This document shows positions 7,948-15,095 of a stretch of DNA of 42,855 bases, piece after piece. The notes under the pieces are model-generated. The model saw nothing but the letters and a program-made list of their open reading frames with translations. It was not told the origin of the DNA and searched no databases. Source of the DNA: Chthoniobacteraceae bacterium (GTDB taxonomy: Bacteria; Verrucomicrobiota; Verrucomicrobiia; Chthoniobacterales; Chthoniobacteraceae); NCBI GenBank assembly GCA_947476045.1, contig CANJNZ010000038.1, forward strand, positions 1 to 42,855, in the 5' to 3' direction. The position numbers were made by a program, and so were the translations under genes. Numbering within the stretch: position 1 is the stretch's first letter; every line of letters starts with the position of its first letter.

Positions 7948-8366
7948 GCCGTCTTGCCGGGCACCGGCGCAGTGGCGAGACCCGTTTCAAAAATCGAGCG
8001 CAGCACCTTGTTGAGCGCTGGCAGGTCGGCGGGCGTGAATTTCTCCGCCATCTCAAAGGCAGCAGCGTCGAACTCTTCGCGGCCCGATGAAAGGAGCGTG
8101 CGCGCCTGGCGTGGTGCAGAGAAAATAAACAGCGCCGTCGCTGTGTCGTAGTTGCTGAAAGCGGACGCCTCGCCCTCTTGTTTTGCATCGCGGATGAGCG
8201 GATGCTCGATCTCTTCGAGCAGCCACAGCACGGCGAGCGTGAGAGGCTGGAACGTGATGCCGTTCACGCAGCGCTCACCATCGAGCATCGCGGTGCGGAC
8301 ATCCGGCGGGGTCTGCTGGGCCGCATCGCGCGCGGCGATGATGGCCTCGGTGGTTTTCGGGTCCAT
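7935..8366 (-). CDS. Tail assembly chaperone (G-type product)
   Basis: A 143-residue, mostly helical protein lying between the tail tube candidate and the tape measure, the standard position of the chaperone that coats the tape measure during assembly. Its stop at 7935-7937 follows the slippery AAACCCT heptamer by a single codon, so a fraction of ribosomes would make the longer form. I see no enzymatic motif. Identification rests on position, length and the frameshift signal. Confidence 0.7.
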   Translation of the reverse strand: MDPKTTEAIIAARDAAQQTPPDVRTAMLDGERCVNGITFQPLTLAVLWLLEEIEHPLIRDAKQEGEASAFSNYDTATALFIFSAPRQARTLLSSGREEFDAAAFEMAEKFTPADLPALNKVLRSIFETGLATAPVPGKTANPP

Positions 8367-8368
8367 GA

Positions 8369-8725
8369 CTAGTCAATCACCAGTGCCGCGTAGCGCGTGG
8401 CCTTGATCGTGATGCCGCACTCCTTCTCGTTTTCGTAGTTCAGCGTCACATCGTCCACGAGCACGTTGGTGAGGTCCAGTATCGCGATAGCGTCGCCGCG
8501 TGCGGGCAGAGCAAAGCCGGTGTCGAAGATGGCCTTCAGCTCGCACTCGTTTTTCTCGTTGAAATACACGACGAGAAAGACGTTGCCCTTGCGGTTTTTG
8601 AGTTCGAGCTTGTCGCCGCCGAGCTGGTTGCTGGCGCTTTGGATGACGCCCACGTCTGTGTAGCCGACGTCTTCGGTGCCGAAGGCAATCGCGCCTGTTC
8701 CTTGGATTCTGTAGTTATCGGCCAT
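8369..8725 (-). CDS. Probable major tail tube protein
   Basis: A 118-residue, beta-rich protein (NVFLVVYFNEKNECELKAIF and ECGITIKATRYAALV among its strands) located just before the tail chaperone, where siphophage tube proteins are encoded. It is small for a tube protein but no other candidate lies in the block. No sheath gene accompanies it, which argues for a non-contractile tail. It starts 3 bp below the end of the gene upstream. Confidence 0.6.
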   Translation of the reverse strand: MADNYRIQGTGAIAFGTEDVGYTDVGVIQSASNQLGGDKLELKNRKGNVFLVVYFNEKNECELKAIFDTGFALPARGDAIAILDLTNVLVDDVTLNYENEKECGITIKATRYAALVID

Positions 8726-8728
8726 AGA

Positions 8729-8989
8729 TTAAACGGTGGGTTGGGTTGGTTGATTTTCGGGTGCAGGCGCGGCTTTCGGCGCGTTGCGCTTTTGTTCCTG
8801 TTCAAGGACCAGCGCGATTTCGGCGCGCTGGGCTTCAGTGAGTTTCTCCGGGTCGGCGACGGCGGCGACGAGCTTCCCGTCAATCGTGTGGATGTCCACA
8901 CTGCCGCCTTTGGCGAGGCCGTAGTTGCGGCGTCCGCGCGAGACTCCGGGTAAGTTGTTCTTTGCGTAGATGGTGAGTTTGTCGGACAT
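8729..8989 (-). CDS. Small phage protein in the tail block, unknown
   Basis: An 86-residue protein with a basic, possibly folded N-terminus (LTIYAKNNLPGVSRGRRNYG) and a charged helix with a Pro/Gln/Ala-rich tail. No known motif. Position between the Mu gp37-like and tube candidates suggests a minor structural or assembly role. The ATG is preceded by TAAAACATC rather than a Shine-Dalgarno sequence. Confidence 0.55.
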   Translation of the reverse strand: MSDKLTIYAKNNLPGVSRGRRNYGLAKGGSVDIHTIDGKLVAAVADPEKLTEAQRAEIALVLEQEQKRNAPKAAPAPENQPTQPTV

Positions 8990-8995
8990 GATGTT

Positions 8996-9478
8996 TTAGC
9001 GTGGTGAGTTAAAAGGGAGCGCGGCGCGCAGGTAGAAAGTCAGCTCGTAGGCATCGAGGTTGACGCCCTCGAATTTCGTCGGCTCGCAGCCGCCGTATTC
9101 CACGACGCCCTCGGTCTGCTTTTCGTCGGTCGGGAAGGAAAAGCTGCGCACGCGGTCGCGAACGCTGGCGACGCGCTTCATCAGCGGGTCTTCGTCGCCA
9201 CGGGCAACGCTGAGCTGCTTGCCCTGGACAACTGACAGCCCGCGATTCGCCGAGACGACAACCACGAAGCGGTGCTTCACGATGCCGCTGCGATGATGCC
9301 CCTCGATCGTTTCGGCGAGCCAGCCGAGGATGATGCGGAATTTCCCCGGTGCTTCGCCGAGCAGTTCGAGAATGTGAAACGGATCCGCCGCACGCGAAAA
9401 CTGCGCCGATTCATCCGCCGCGAAAGCGGTCAGGTCATCGGCGAGCAGATTAAAGAGTTCGTGGGCGTTGAGTGGCAT
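8996..9478 (-). CDS. Mu gp37-like tail completion/terminator protein
   Basis: A 160-residue protein directly after the DUF1320 (gp36) gene, the position of Mu gp37 (DUF1834-type). It reads HELFNLLADDLTAFAADESAQF at the N-terminus and ends in strands that include AYELTFYLRAALPF. The small alpha/beta layout fits tail terminator proteins. Assignment relies mainly on synteny with gp36 and the capsid genes. Confidence 0.6.
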   Translation of the reverse strand: MPLNAHELFNLLADDLTAFAADESAQFSRAADPFHILELLGEAPGKFRIILGWLAETIEGHHRSGIVKHRFVVVVSANRGLSVVQGKQLSVARGDEDPLMKRVASVRDRVRSFSFPTDEKQTEGVVEYGGCEPTKFEGVNLDAYELTFYLRAALPFNSPR

Positions 9479-9907
9479 TTAGCTGAGGCGGCGTCCGCCG
9501 GTGTCGAAAGTGGGTGATTTTTCCGTGACGAGGCTCGCGCTGGGTTTGGTGCGGGCGATGTTCGGGCCGAGCGGGAGCTTGCCGCTGGCGATTTTGCTGA
9601 GGAATCCGTTCGGGCCGAAATAGTCGTCGTATTGCGATTTGAACGGGTTCTGGTCGTTGGCCACTCCCCGCCGCGAATAGCAGCGGTAACAGGCCGCGAC
9701 CTTGGTCGCCTTGGTGACGATGGCGGGAAGGTCTCCCGTGAACGGCGCGGCGAATCGCAATCCGAGGATCGCATTTACCTCGCCGGCCGCATCGCTCTGG
9801 ACCGCATCCCACGCGTCAACAATGCCGTCGGCATCGTCGTCGAGTGCTTGAGTGAGAAAGCCCGGTGGGATTTCCCCCTCGATGTCGGCCAGAGCGATGT
9901 AGGCCAT
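9479..9907 (-). CDS. DUF1320 head-tail connector (Mu gp36-like)
   Basis: A 142-residue protein opening MAYIALADIEGEIPPGFLTQALDD, the usual DUF1320 beginning (a short helix-turn-helix pair with a 'Y-x-x-xxD' start), followed by VAACYRCYSRRG in the conserved helix. The family, typified by Mu gp36, sits after the major capsid gene and is thought to connect or complete the head. It starts 11 bp after the capsid stop and is followed directly by the gp37-like gene. Confidence 0.8.
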   Translation of the reverse strand: MAYIALADIEGEIPPGFLTQALDDDADGIVDAWDAVQSDAAGEVNAILGLRFAAPFTGDLPAIVTKATKVAACYRCYSRRGVANDQNPFKSQYDDYFGPNGFLSKIASGKLPLGPNIARTKPSASLVTEKSPTFDTGGRRLS

Positions 9908-9918
9908 CTGCGTGGCGA

Positions 9919-10827
9919 TTAAGCTGCGTCAGCGCCGGTGCTGCCGTAAGCGAGCTGCGGGAGGCCGTAGGCCGCGTTGCCGCGCCAGTATGCCTGCCAC
10001 AGGTAAGCGTGAGTCATGATGAGCGCCTCGGTTGTCATGCCCGTGGCGGACGTGAGCAATTCGAGCGCACGCTCCTCCTGGAGAATGAGCGCGCCCATCG
10101 GCTGCCCGATGTCCACAAGGAACCAGTTATCCTCAGCCGCTGCAAGGCGAGGCAGAACGATCAGCTCGGCAGTGCCTTTGTTGACGTTGTCATCGCCGCC
10201 ATTCACTTTTTCGGAAACGAGAATAGCGCGACCGGTTGCCTCGTAGGCGGGTGATACTACAAGCGCGAGCTGGTCGCCAAGTTCGAGCGGGTTGCCGTCT
10301 TCGTCGAGCACGCTGCGAATAGCCTCGCGGGCGATCTGGTAATTCGCCGCGCTGAGCTTTTTCGTGCCGAGGTTGGTGAAGGTTTTCTTGCCGCCGGGGA
10401 AATGCTTTTTGTTCGCGGCGAAGAATGCCGTGCCAGTGTAGTCCTTACCCACGAAGCCGCCCATCAGCAAATCTGCAATGAGTCGCGAGGGGAGCTTTGC
10501 GCCAGTGTTGCCGAGACCCTGAATTTTCGGCGTGTAGATACCCAGCGCGTCGCGCTCGATGTCCGCCTGCTTGACACGGACGGTGGCCTCGAACTCTTCG
10601 TTCGGCACCGTGTGTGCGACTTCCTTCAGGTTTTTGACGACAGCCTCGCCGACGAGCTTGCGCATTGCCGGGAAAAAGGCGATGTCGCCATAGACCTCAG
10701 CGGCCTGCGAGCTGGTCGTTTTCATCGCGAGCTTCTCAGCATCGCGGTTGACTTTGCCGACTGCGCCAAGGAAGCGGGCTTGGAAACCCTTGTTCAGGGC
10801 TTTGATGGTTTCAGAATTGATGATCAT
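9919..10827 (-). CDS. Major capsid protein (Mu T-like)
   Basis: The 302-residue reading from ATG 10827 begins MIINSETIKALNKGFQARFL, a characteristic start of the Mu gpT-type major head subunit family. Internal segments DYTGTAFFAANKKHFPGG and NWFLVDIGQPMGALILQEERA also fit that family. The longer upstream frame is the shadow of the cement gene. It follows protease/scaffold and cement genes in the same order as Mu-like siphophages and forms the HK97-fold shell. Confidence 0.88.
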   Translation of the reverse strand: MIINSETIKALNKGFQARFLGAVGKVNRDAEKLAMKTTSSQAAEVYGDIAFFPAMRKLVGEAVVKNLKEVAHTVPNEEFEATVRVKQADIERDALGIYTPKIQGLGNTGAKLPSRLIADLLMGGFVGKDYTGTAFFAANKKHFPGGKKTFTNLGTKKLSAANYQIAREAIRSVLDEDGNPLELGDQLALVVSPAYEATGRAILVSEKVNGGDDNVNKGTAELIVLPRLAAAEDNWFLVDIGQPMGALILQEERALELLTSATGMTTEALIMTHAYLWQAYWRGNAAYGLPQLAYGSTGADAA

Positions 10828-10855
10828 GGTGTGTGTTGGATGAGTGGCTTGCTGG

Positions 10856-11413
10856 TTACTTGAGGATTCCCACCGTGCGGAGCGCGGTGAACATCGCACG
10901 GGCGAGGTCGCCGATTAGCTCGGTCTCGGCCTTGAGCGCGGTGAGGTCGGCGGCGGCTCCCGCCGTTCCGTTGGTGGTGCCGTCTGTGACGACTTGAGTC
11001 GCTTCGGCGGTTGCGCCGACATCCACCCATACGCCGTCGCTTTCGACATCGAGCACGCGGCCCGCTTTGCACTTGTGCGTGCTGGTCTCGGCGACGGTGT
11101 TGTCGTCTTCGACAAAGCAGACCTTGCCTTTGTCATCAGCGTCCACGGCGTTTGTGCCGCTATTCGCATATTTAAACACGCCGCGTTTGGCGTTGATGGT
11201 CAGGTCACCTGCGGAGCCGTCTGAGTTATCCACGGTTTCCTCGGCGCGGCCCACCACGCGGAGCGCAGCGGCGTCGGACGCAGCAACGGCGTTGCCGCTG
11301 GCGTCGAGCGCGACGAGCGTGCCCTGGTAGATGACCGTCGCGGCTGCGAGCGGGTAGTTAAATACGGAGCCCGAGCGTTCGGGCGTGTCAATGGCGGCGG
11401 TTGCGGCGGACAT
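10856..11413 (-). CDS. Capsid cement/head decoration protein (DUF2190-like)
   Basis: A 185-residue protein with N-terminal beta segments (AATVIYQGTLVALDASGNAVAASDAAALRVVGRAEETVDNS) typical of small capsid cement proteins, then acidic strands and a C-terminal helix. It sits between the protease/scaffold and the major capsid gene, where these proteins are found in Mu-like siphophages. The ATG follows a TAAAACACC leader that recurs at other starts in this arm and lacks an obvious Shine-Dalgarno. Confidence 0.75.
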   Translation of the reverse strand: MSAATAAIDTPERSGSVFNYPLAAATVIYQGTLVALDASGNAVAASDAAALRVVGRAEETVDNSDGSAGDLTINAKRGVFKYANSGTNAVDADDKGKVCFVEDDNTVAETSTHKCKAGRVLDVESDGVWVDVGATAEATQVVTDGTTNGTAGAAADLTALKAETELIGDLARAMFTALRTVGILK

Positions 11414-11462
11414 GGTGTTTTATATGGTGTTGGGTTTCGTGTGGTGAAATTAGCGGAGAGGC

Positions 11463-12452
11463 TCAGGCGATTTTCTTCCACTCTTCCTCGGTGATCCCGA
11501 GTTGCTTGCGGACAGCCTCTTCGGCGGAAAGGGTGGTGAGTGCACCGGGTGCACTGTGCGGGGTCTGGGCTGGCGTGCGGCGTTCGAGCGGCACGGTGAC
11601 TGGCAGCGCGGCGACGAGCGTCTTGAGCTGCTTGATGTCGAGCGCGCTGTCGCCCTCGGTGAGTTCCTTCGGCACCACCTTGCCCTCGGCAGCAGCGCTG
11701 TTGAGGATGAGCGTGCGCTCGTCGGTGGTGACTTTCGTTTCGAGCGTCTTCTGTCCGGCGACCAGCGTGTCCACCGTGGCGGTGAGGGTTTTGATCTGCT
11801 TGAGCAGTTCGCACTTGCTGTCGGCGGAAAGGGTTTCGACTTCCGTTTTCATCGCGGCATCGAGTGCGGCGGTGATCTCTTCGTCGGTGGCGGTGGCGGG
11901 CAGCTTGAGCAGCTTGAGGATGATGTCTTTGTAGTTCATAGTTGAGTTGTTGAGTTTGAGGTTCGGAAAGTCTGCGGAGTTGAGCTTCAGCTCGCTGCCC
12001 ACGAGCGCGCCCTGGCGGCAGGCCGCGACGCTGTGGAGAAAGATGACCTCGCCCGCGCCGTTCGTGATGACCGACGGGCTGGCGTCAATATAGTGGCGGC
12101 CGCCGACGAACTTCTGACCCTCGGCGGTCCACTCGATGTTATTCAGGAAAAGCCCCTCGCCATCCACGATCTCCGGCGTGCCGTGCCCGGCGACTTCGCA
12201 AGGCTCGCCTTTGTAAGCGGTCGAGCCTTTCACGGTGTTGTGCTCGAAATCGAAAGCGACGCGGTCGAAGTTGCTCGCCTTTTGATTGGCGGCGAATTGC
12301 TGCGCGCCGGCGGCGTTGATGATGAACTTGCCCTTCGCGCCGTCATTCACTCCCCAGTTCATAATCTTCAAGCGGGACGGCAAAGTCTTGCTGGCCGCAT
12401 CGAGGTTGATGGGCTGCGAGTCGCAGAGGATGAGTTTGGTGAGTTCCGGCAC
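11463..12452 (-). CDS. Mu I-like prohead protease with scaffold domain
   Basis: A 329-residue Mu-like protein I. The N-terminal protease part (about residues 1-165) includes RVAFDFEHNTVKG and YIDASPSVITNGAGEVIFLHSVA, both typical of this family. The C-terminal part is helical and charged like a scaffold. An in-frame ATG at 11939 (residue 172, MNYKDIILKLL) could give a separate scaffold, as Mu Z arises inside I. The first codon is GTG with no Shine-Dalgarno. A late-element copy lies 33 bp upstream. Near the C-terminus the phage palindrome adds HSAPGAL at a linker. Confidence 0.85.
   Translation of the reverse strand: MPELTKLILCDSQPINLDAASKTLPSRLKIMNWGVNDGAKGKFIINAAGAQQFAANQKASNFDRVAFDFEHNTVKGSTAYKGEPCEVAGHGTPEIVDGEGLFLNNIEWTAEGQKFVGGRHYIDASPSVITNGAGEVIFLHSVAACRQGALVGSELKLNSADFPNLKLNNSTMNYKDIILKLLKLPATATDEEITAALDAAMKTEVETLSADSKCELLKQIKTLTATVDTLVAGQKTLETKVTTDERTLILNSAAAEGKVVPKELTEGDSALDIKQLKTLVAALPVTVPLERRTPAQTPHSAPGALTTLSAEEAVRKQLGITEEEWKKIA
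11539..11555. repeat. AGTGCA-N5-TGCACT palindrome, copy 2
   Basis: Seven-base arms AGTGCAC/GTGCACT around CGG, inside the protease/scaffold gene at a Pro/Ala-rich linker, where it encodes SAPGAL. Confidence 0.8.
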
Positions 12453-12481
12453 GAGCGCGTTGATATGCGCTTTTTTAAAAT

Positions 12482-12513
12482 CCCGCTAATCGGCGTGCGC
12501 GGCGTGCAAAAAG
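12482..12513 (-). promoter_or_regulatory. Conserved late element, copy B
   Basis: On the minus strand this reads CTTTTTGCA, two variable bases, CCGCGCACG, one variable base, CGATTAGCGGG. It matches copy C at 29 of 32 positions. The end of GATTAGC at 12485 is 33 bp upstream of the protease/scaffold start. It fills most of a 75-bp gap in an arm where most other genes overlap or nearly touch. Confidence 0.65.
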
Positions 12514-12527
12514 GGTGTGCGTCTCCG

Positions 12528-13022
12528 CTATTTCGCGCCCAGTTCCTTCGCGACGGCCTTGTCCACGATGGCTCCGATCTTCGCTTCGTGCTTCGCAGCG
12601 ACCGCGCCGTCGGGCGTGAACGGGAAAAAAGGACGCGCCGGAATTTTCACCTGCTTCACGATGAAATGCTTTCCGCCGACGGTGAAGGAAAGCCCCTTCC
12701 CCTTCGCCTTGATGATCCCGCCGAGCTGGTGAATCGCCGCGTATTTGCGGTCGCTGCCCACGGTCACGGAATCCGCCGTGACGCTCACGATCCGGATGCT
12801 CGACATGAGCATCCCCTTTTGAATCAAGTTCGACGCCGAGCCGTCGCGCTTTTCCTTCCACGATGTGATGCGCAGCGAAGGCTCGCGAAAACTGCGCTTC
12901 GTCAGCGACACGACCTGCGTCCCCACCGCCCGCCAGATCGGCGAGGGATTCGCACACGTCGCCGCCTTGGCCTTCAAGTCCGGCGTGATCGAGTCGTATT
13001 CGATGCGGATGGAGAGGCTCAT
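12528..13022 (-). CDS. Virion morphogenesis protein (Mu G/gp31-like)
   Basis: A 164-residue protein from ATG 13022, which overlaps the ASCH gene stop in ATGA. The second half shows the family signature: DSVTVGSDRKYAAIHQLGG, then a basic stretch and KIPARPFFPFTPDG. In Mu, G follows F and helps head and tail joining. Here it lies 2 kb downstream of the F-like gene, with a run of accessory genes inserted between. It is the last gene before the copy B late element. Confidence 0.85.
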   Translation of the reverse strand: MSLSIRIEYDSITPDLKAKAATCANPSPIWRAVGTQVVSLTKRSFREPSLRITSWKEKRDGSASNLIQKGMLMSSIRIVSVTADSVTVGSDRKYAAIHQLGGIIKAKGKGLSFTVGGKHFIVKQVKIPARPFFPFTPDGAVAAKHEAKIGAIVDKAVAKELGAK

Positions 13023-13456
13023 AATGGATTTGTCCCGCAGACCGGGCATAGCGGGCGACCACAATCGCCGTCGCCATCCGTGTCATTTGGGCAGAGCGCC
13101 CCGTTTTTCAGGAGGTTATCCGTCGCATCGCGTGCGAGTTCGAGAGTGCCGCGCGTGGTGCGTTGATCCAAAGCGATGCGGATGCACGCGGCGTCTCCAG
13201 CGCGCTGGTCGTAGCATTCCGTCCAGCTTGGGATGTTGCGCGCAGGCAGCGTGTCGTAGTGGAAACTGGCAATCACGCCGGTAAGTCTGCGCTGCTTTCC
13301 ATAGCCGCGCGAAAGCACGACTCGCCTTCCGATGCGACAAGTCTCCGCATTCCAGCGCGGGCCGCGAAGGCGATACTCAGTGTCTTTTTCCCCACGCTCG
13401 AAGGCGTCGAAGAATTTGGCCTTCAGCGGAATGAAGAGCGGCTTTTTAGCGGGCAT
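13019..13456 (-). CDS. ASCH/PUA-like domain protein with Cys-rich tail
   Basis: A 145-residue protein whose first 70 residues (IPLKAKFFDAFERGEKDTEYRL then RVVLSRGYGKQRRLTGVI) match the ASCH layout, a PUA-like RNA- or modified-base-binding fold. The C-terminus adds CPNDTDGDGDCGRPLCPVCG, four cysteines that could hold a metal. ASCH proteins occur in many phages; their targets are mostly unknown. It overlaps the genes on both sides. A role in nucleic-acid modification or sensing is inference. Confidence 0.65.
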   Translation of the reverse strand: MPAKKPLFIPLKAKFFDAFERGEKDTEYRLRGPRWNAETCRIGRRVVLSRGYGKQRRLTGVIASFHYDTLPARNIPSWTECYDQRAGDAACIRIALDQRTTRGTLELARDATDNLLKNGALCPNDTDGDGDCGRPLCPVCGTNPL

Positions 13457-13751
13457 CGGGTGCCTCCTTTTTGGCGAGCTTCCGTGCGCGGATTGTCTTG
13501 AGCGCGGCGCGCAGGCCGTCGCGGGTGGTGCGGTGGTAGCCGTTGCCCATCTCGACGAGCTGCTTCATCCGCGCAGCGACGGGACCGGGATTCGGTCCGG
13601 CGAGGCGGGCGATTTCCGCGACGATGCCCTCGCCTGCTGCCACATGGAAAGCCAGAGCTGCTGCGAGCACCTTTGCCTCGTCGAGGCTAAGCTGCGTCGC
13701 CAGCTCCGCGCTGCACGCTTCGATGATGGCTCGCTCTTCGGATGTATTCAT
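13446..13751 (-). CDS. Small helical phage protein, unknown
   Basis: A 101-residue, mostly helical protein (MNTSEERAIIEACSAELATQ; basic C-terminus RKLAKKEAPDAR). The sequence VAEIARLAGPNPGPVAARMKQLVEMG could be a helix-turn-helix, making it a possible regulator. It shows no convincing match to Mu Mor or C. It overlaps both neighbours (4 bp with the gene upstream). Confidence 0.55.
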   Translation of the reverse strand: MNTSEERAIIEACSAELATQLSLDEAKVLAAALAFHVAAGEGIVAEIARLAGPNPGPVAARMKQLVEMGNGYHRTTRDGLRAALKTIRARKLAKKEAPDAR

Positions 13752-14227
13752 CGGTTAACGGTCCTTTTAAATTCCTCCATCGCCTTGAGCCGCGCAGCGC
13801 GGGCCTCGGCTGTCTCATTCCACTCGGCCTTCGCGGGCTGCCCGCCGGTCTGCGGCGCTGGCTCCGCGACTGCGCGGCGTTCGTTGTTGTGAAACCGCAG
13901 CTTTGGGTGCCACGCTTTGCGCTTCACCGCCTCCCGAGCGAGGCCGAGGCGTTCGTCAAAGGTCTGCCATTCGTCGCTCGCGCCGTGGTCGCCCATCAGT
14001 CGCCGCCAGCCAAAGGACGCTTCGTTGTAGCTGCATTTCTCCGCACGAATCTGCCAGCGCATGAACTCGATGACCGCCTCCATCTCCGCGAACGTGTAAG
14101 TCTCGCCGAAAATCGTGGCCTGCCGAAGCACCTGATCCGACGGGCGACGAAACTCGATGCCCGTCAGCTCCGCAAATACAGCCAGCACCTGCGCGCCGGT
14201 CGGTGGTGTTTCGTCGGCGGCTTTCAT
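13748..14227 (-). CDS. Phage protein of unknown function
   Basis: The 159-residue start at ATG 14227 overlaps the Pol X-like gene stop in ATGA; the longer frame above is a shadow. The core (FAEMEAVIEFMRWQIRAEKC then SYNEASFGWRRLMG) is helical and Trp-rich. It resembles proteins near replication functions in other transposable phages, but I cannot name a family. The C-terminus is charged and probably disordered. Confidence 0.5.
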   Translation of the reverse strand: MKAADETPPTGAQVLAVFAELTGIEFRRPSDQVLRQATIFGETYTFAEMEAVIEFMRWQIRAEKCSYNEASFGWRRLMGDHGASDEWQTFDERLGLAREAVKRKAWHPKLRFHNNERRAVAEPAPQTGGQPAKAEWNETAEARAARLKAMEEFKRTVNR

Positions 14228-14844
14228 GGGCGTTGATGCGGTTCTAAGTAAGGCAGTCCGACGATCTCGAATGCGTCGCGTTCGCAGCGAACGGTGCGCG
14301 AAAGCTGGCCGGTGCGCGGATTGAGAAAGCCGGCGCTGGTCGGGCTCCATTTCAAATTGCGCTCGATGGCGGCGTTGCAGATAGCCGTGTTACTGTCCTT
14401 GCCGCCGGTCCGGCACACGAGTTGGTTCCACCAATTCTCCATCGTGGCGGCGAAGAAATCCACGGGCAGCCCGGTGCGGACGTGCACAGCCAGGCGAATG
14501 GATTCTCCCCACGTCGCCGTGCCGTCGCACTTGAGTCGCTTGGCGAGCGTGCCGTTGCTGACCAGCCAATCGAGAGCCACATTGATTGCGCTCACCTTGC
14601 GCTCTTCTCCAAACAAACTCGTCGGGTCGGGTTCGAGGACCAGCTCCGGGATGTAAAGCAGCTCCAAGTCTTTCACGAGCGGCTTGCCCCGCCGCACGCT
14701 GCCCACGATGGCAATGCGCGGCCCCGTCGCCGTTTTCTCGCACCACTCCGCGAGCAGCCCGTGCAGCTCCTCAGCCACTTCAATGGCCACTGCACGCGGG
14801 AATCGCTTCGGCTCGGTCGCAGTTGGTTCGGCGATGGCGTTCAT
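14224..14844 (-). CDS. Pol X/Pol beta-like nucleotidyltransferase
   Basis: A 206-residue protein with the polymerase beta palm motif GSVRRGKPLVKDLELL (G48-S49, D59, E61) and a third acidic candidate, D129, in GLPVDFFAA. The downstream segment LVCRTGGKDSNTAICNAAIERNLKW matches the Pol X pattern of TGS-x-xHN...A-x-x-xG. The usual D-x-D is D-x-E here, which I recall seeing in phage members of this group, so activity is possible. There are no HhH or PHP domains, so it is a minimal enzyme. It might repair gaps made by transposition. It overlaps both neighbours by 4 bp. Confidence 0.7.
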   Translation of the reverse strand: MNAIAEPTATEPKRFPRAVAIEVAEELHGLLAEWCEKTATGPRIAIVGSVRRGKPLVKDLELLYIPELVLEPDPTSLFGEERKVSAINVALDWLVSNGTLAKRLKCDGTATWGESIRLAVHVRTGLPVDFFAATMENWWNQLVCRTGGKDSNTAICNAAIERNLKWSPTSAGFLNPRTGQLSRTVRCERDAFEIVGLPYLEPHQRP

Positions 14845-15095
14845 TCGGAAAGTTCAATCCACTCGCCCTCTTCTTCAAACTCAACGGCGGCGCCAATACC
14901 GGAGGCGATGGCGCGCATCTCGCGCTCGAAAGTCTCAGCATAGACAATCTGTGGAACCGGCTCTGGCGATTTCGGCGCGCTGCGCGAGATATACCATTGC
15001 GCCGAAGCGCTACCTGGGAGCGTTGCGAATTGAGCCTCGCAGGTAATTATGGGCGTCAACTCCGGCCATTTGAATATAGCGGTGATCTTTTTCAT
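14841..15095 (-). CDS. Small phage protein, unknown
   Basis: An 84-residue acidic protein (FEREMRAIASGIGAAVEFEEEGEWIELSE at the C-terminus). It has no recognised motif. It overlaps both neighbours by 4 bp, so translation appears coupled from the F-like gene through to the Pol X-like gene. Confidence 0.5.
   Translation of the reverse strand: MKKITAIFKWPELTPIITCEAQFATLPGSASAQWYISRSAPKSPEPVPQIVYAETFEREMRAIASGIGAAVEFEEEGEWIELSE

Noticed and set aside
10909-10918. Fourth copy of the late element (CGATTAGC)
   Set aside because: Only eight bases match, in the wrong orientation and within the cement gene.
13446-13751. Mor/C-type late activator of Mu
   Set aside because: Length is right, but the conserved Mor-type helix-turn-helix sequence is not visible; no other gene fits either.
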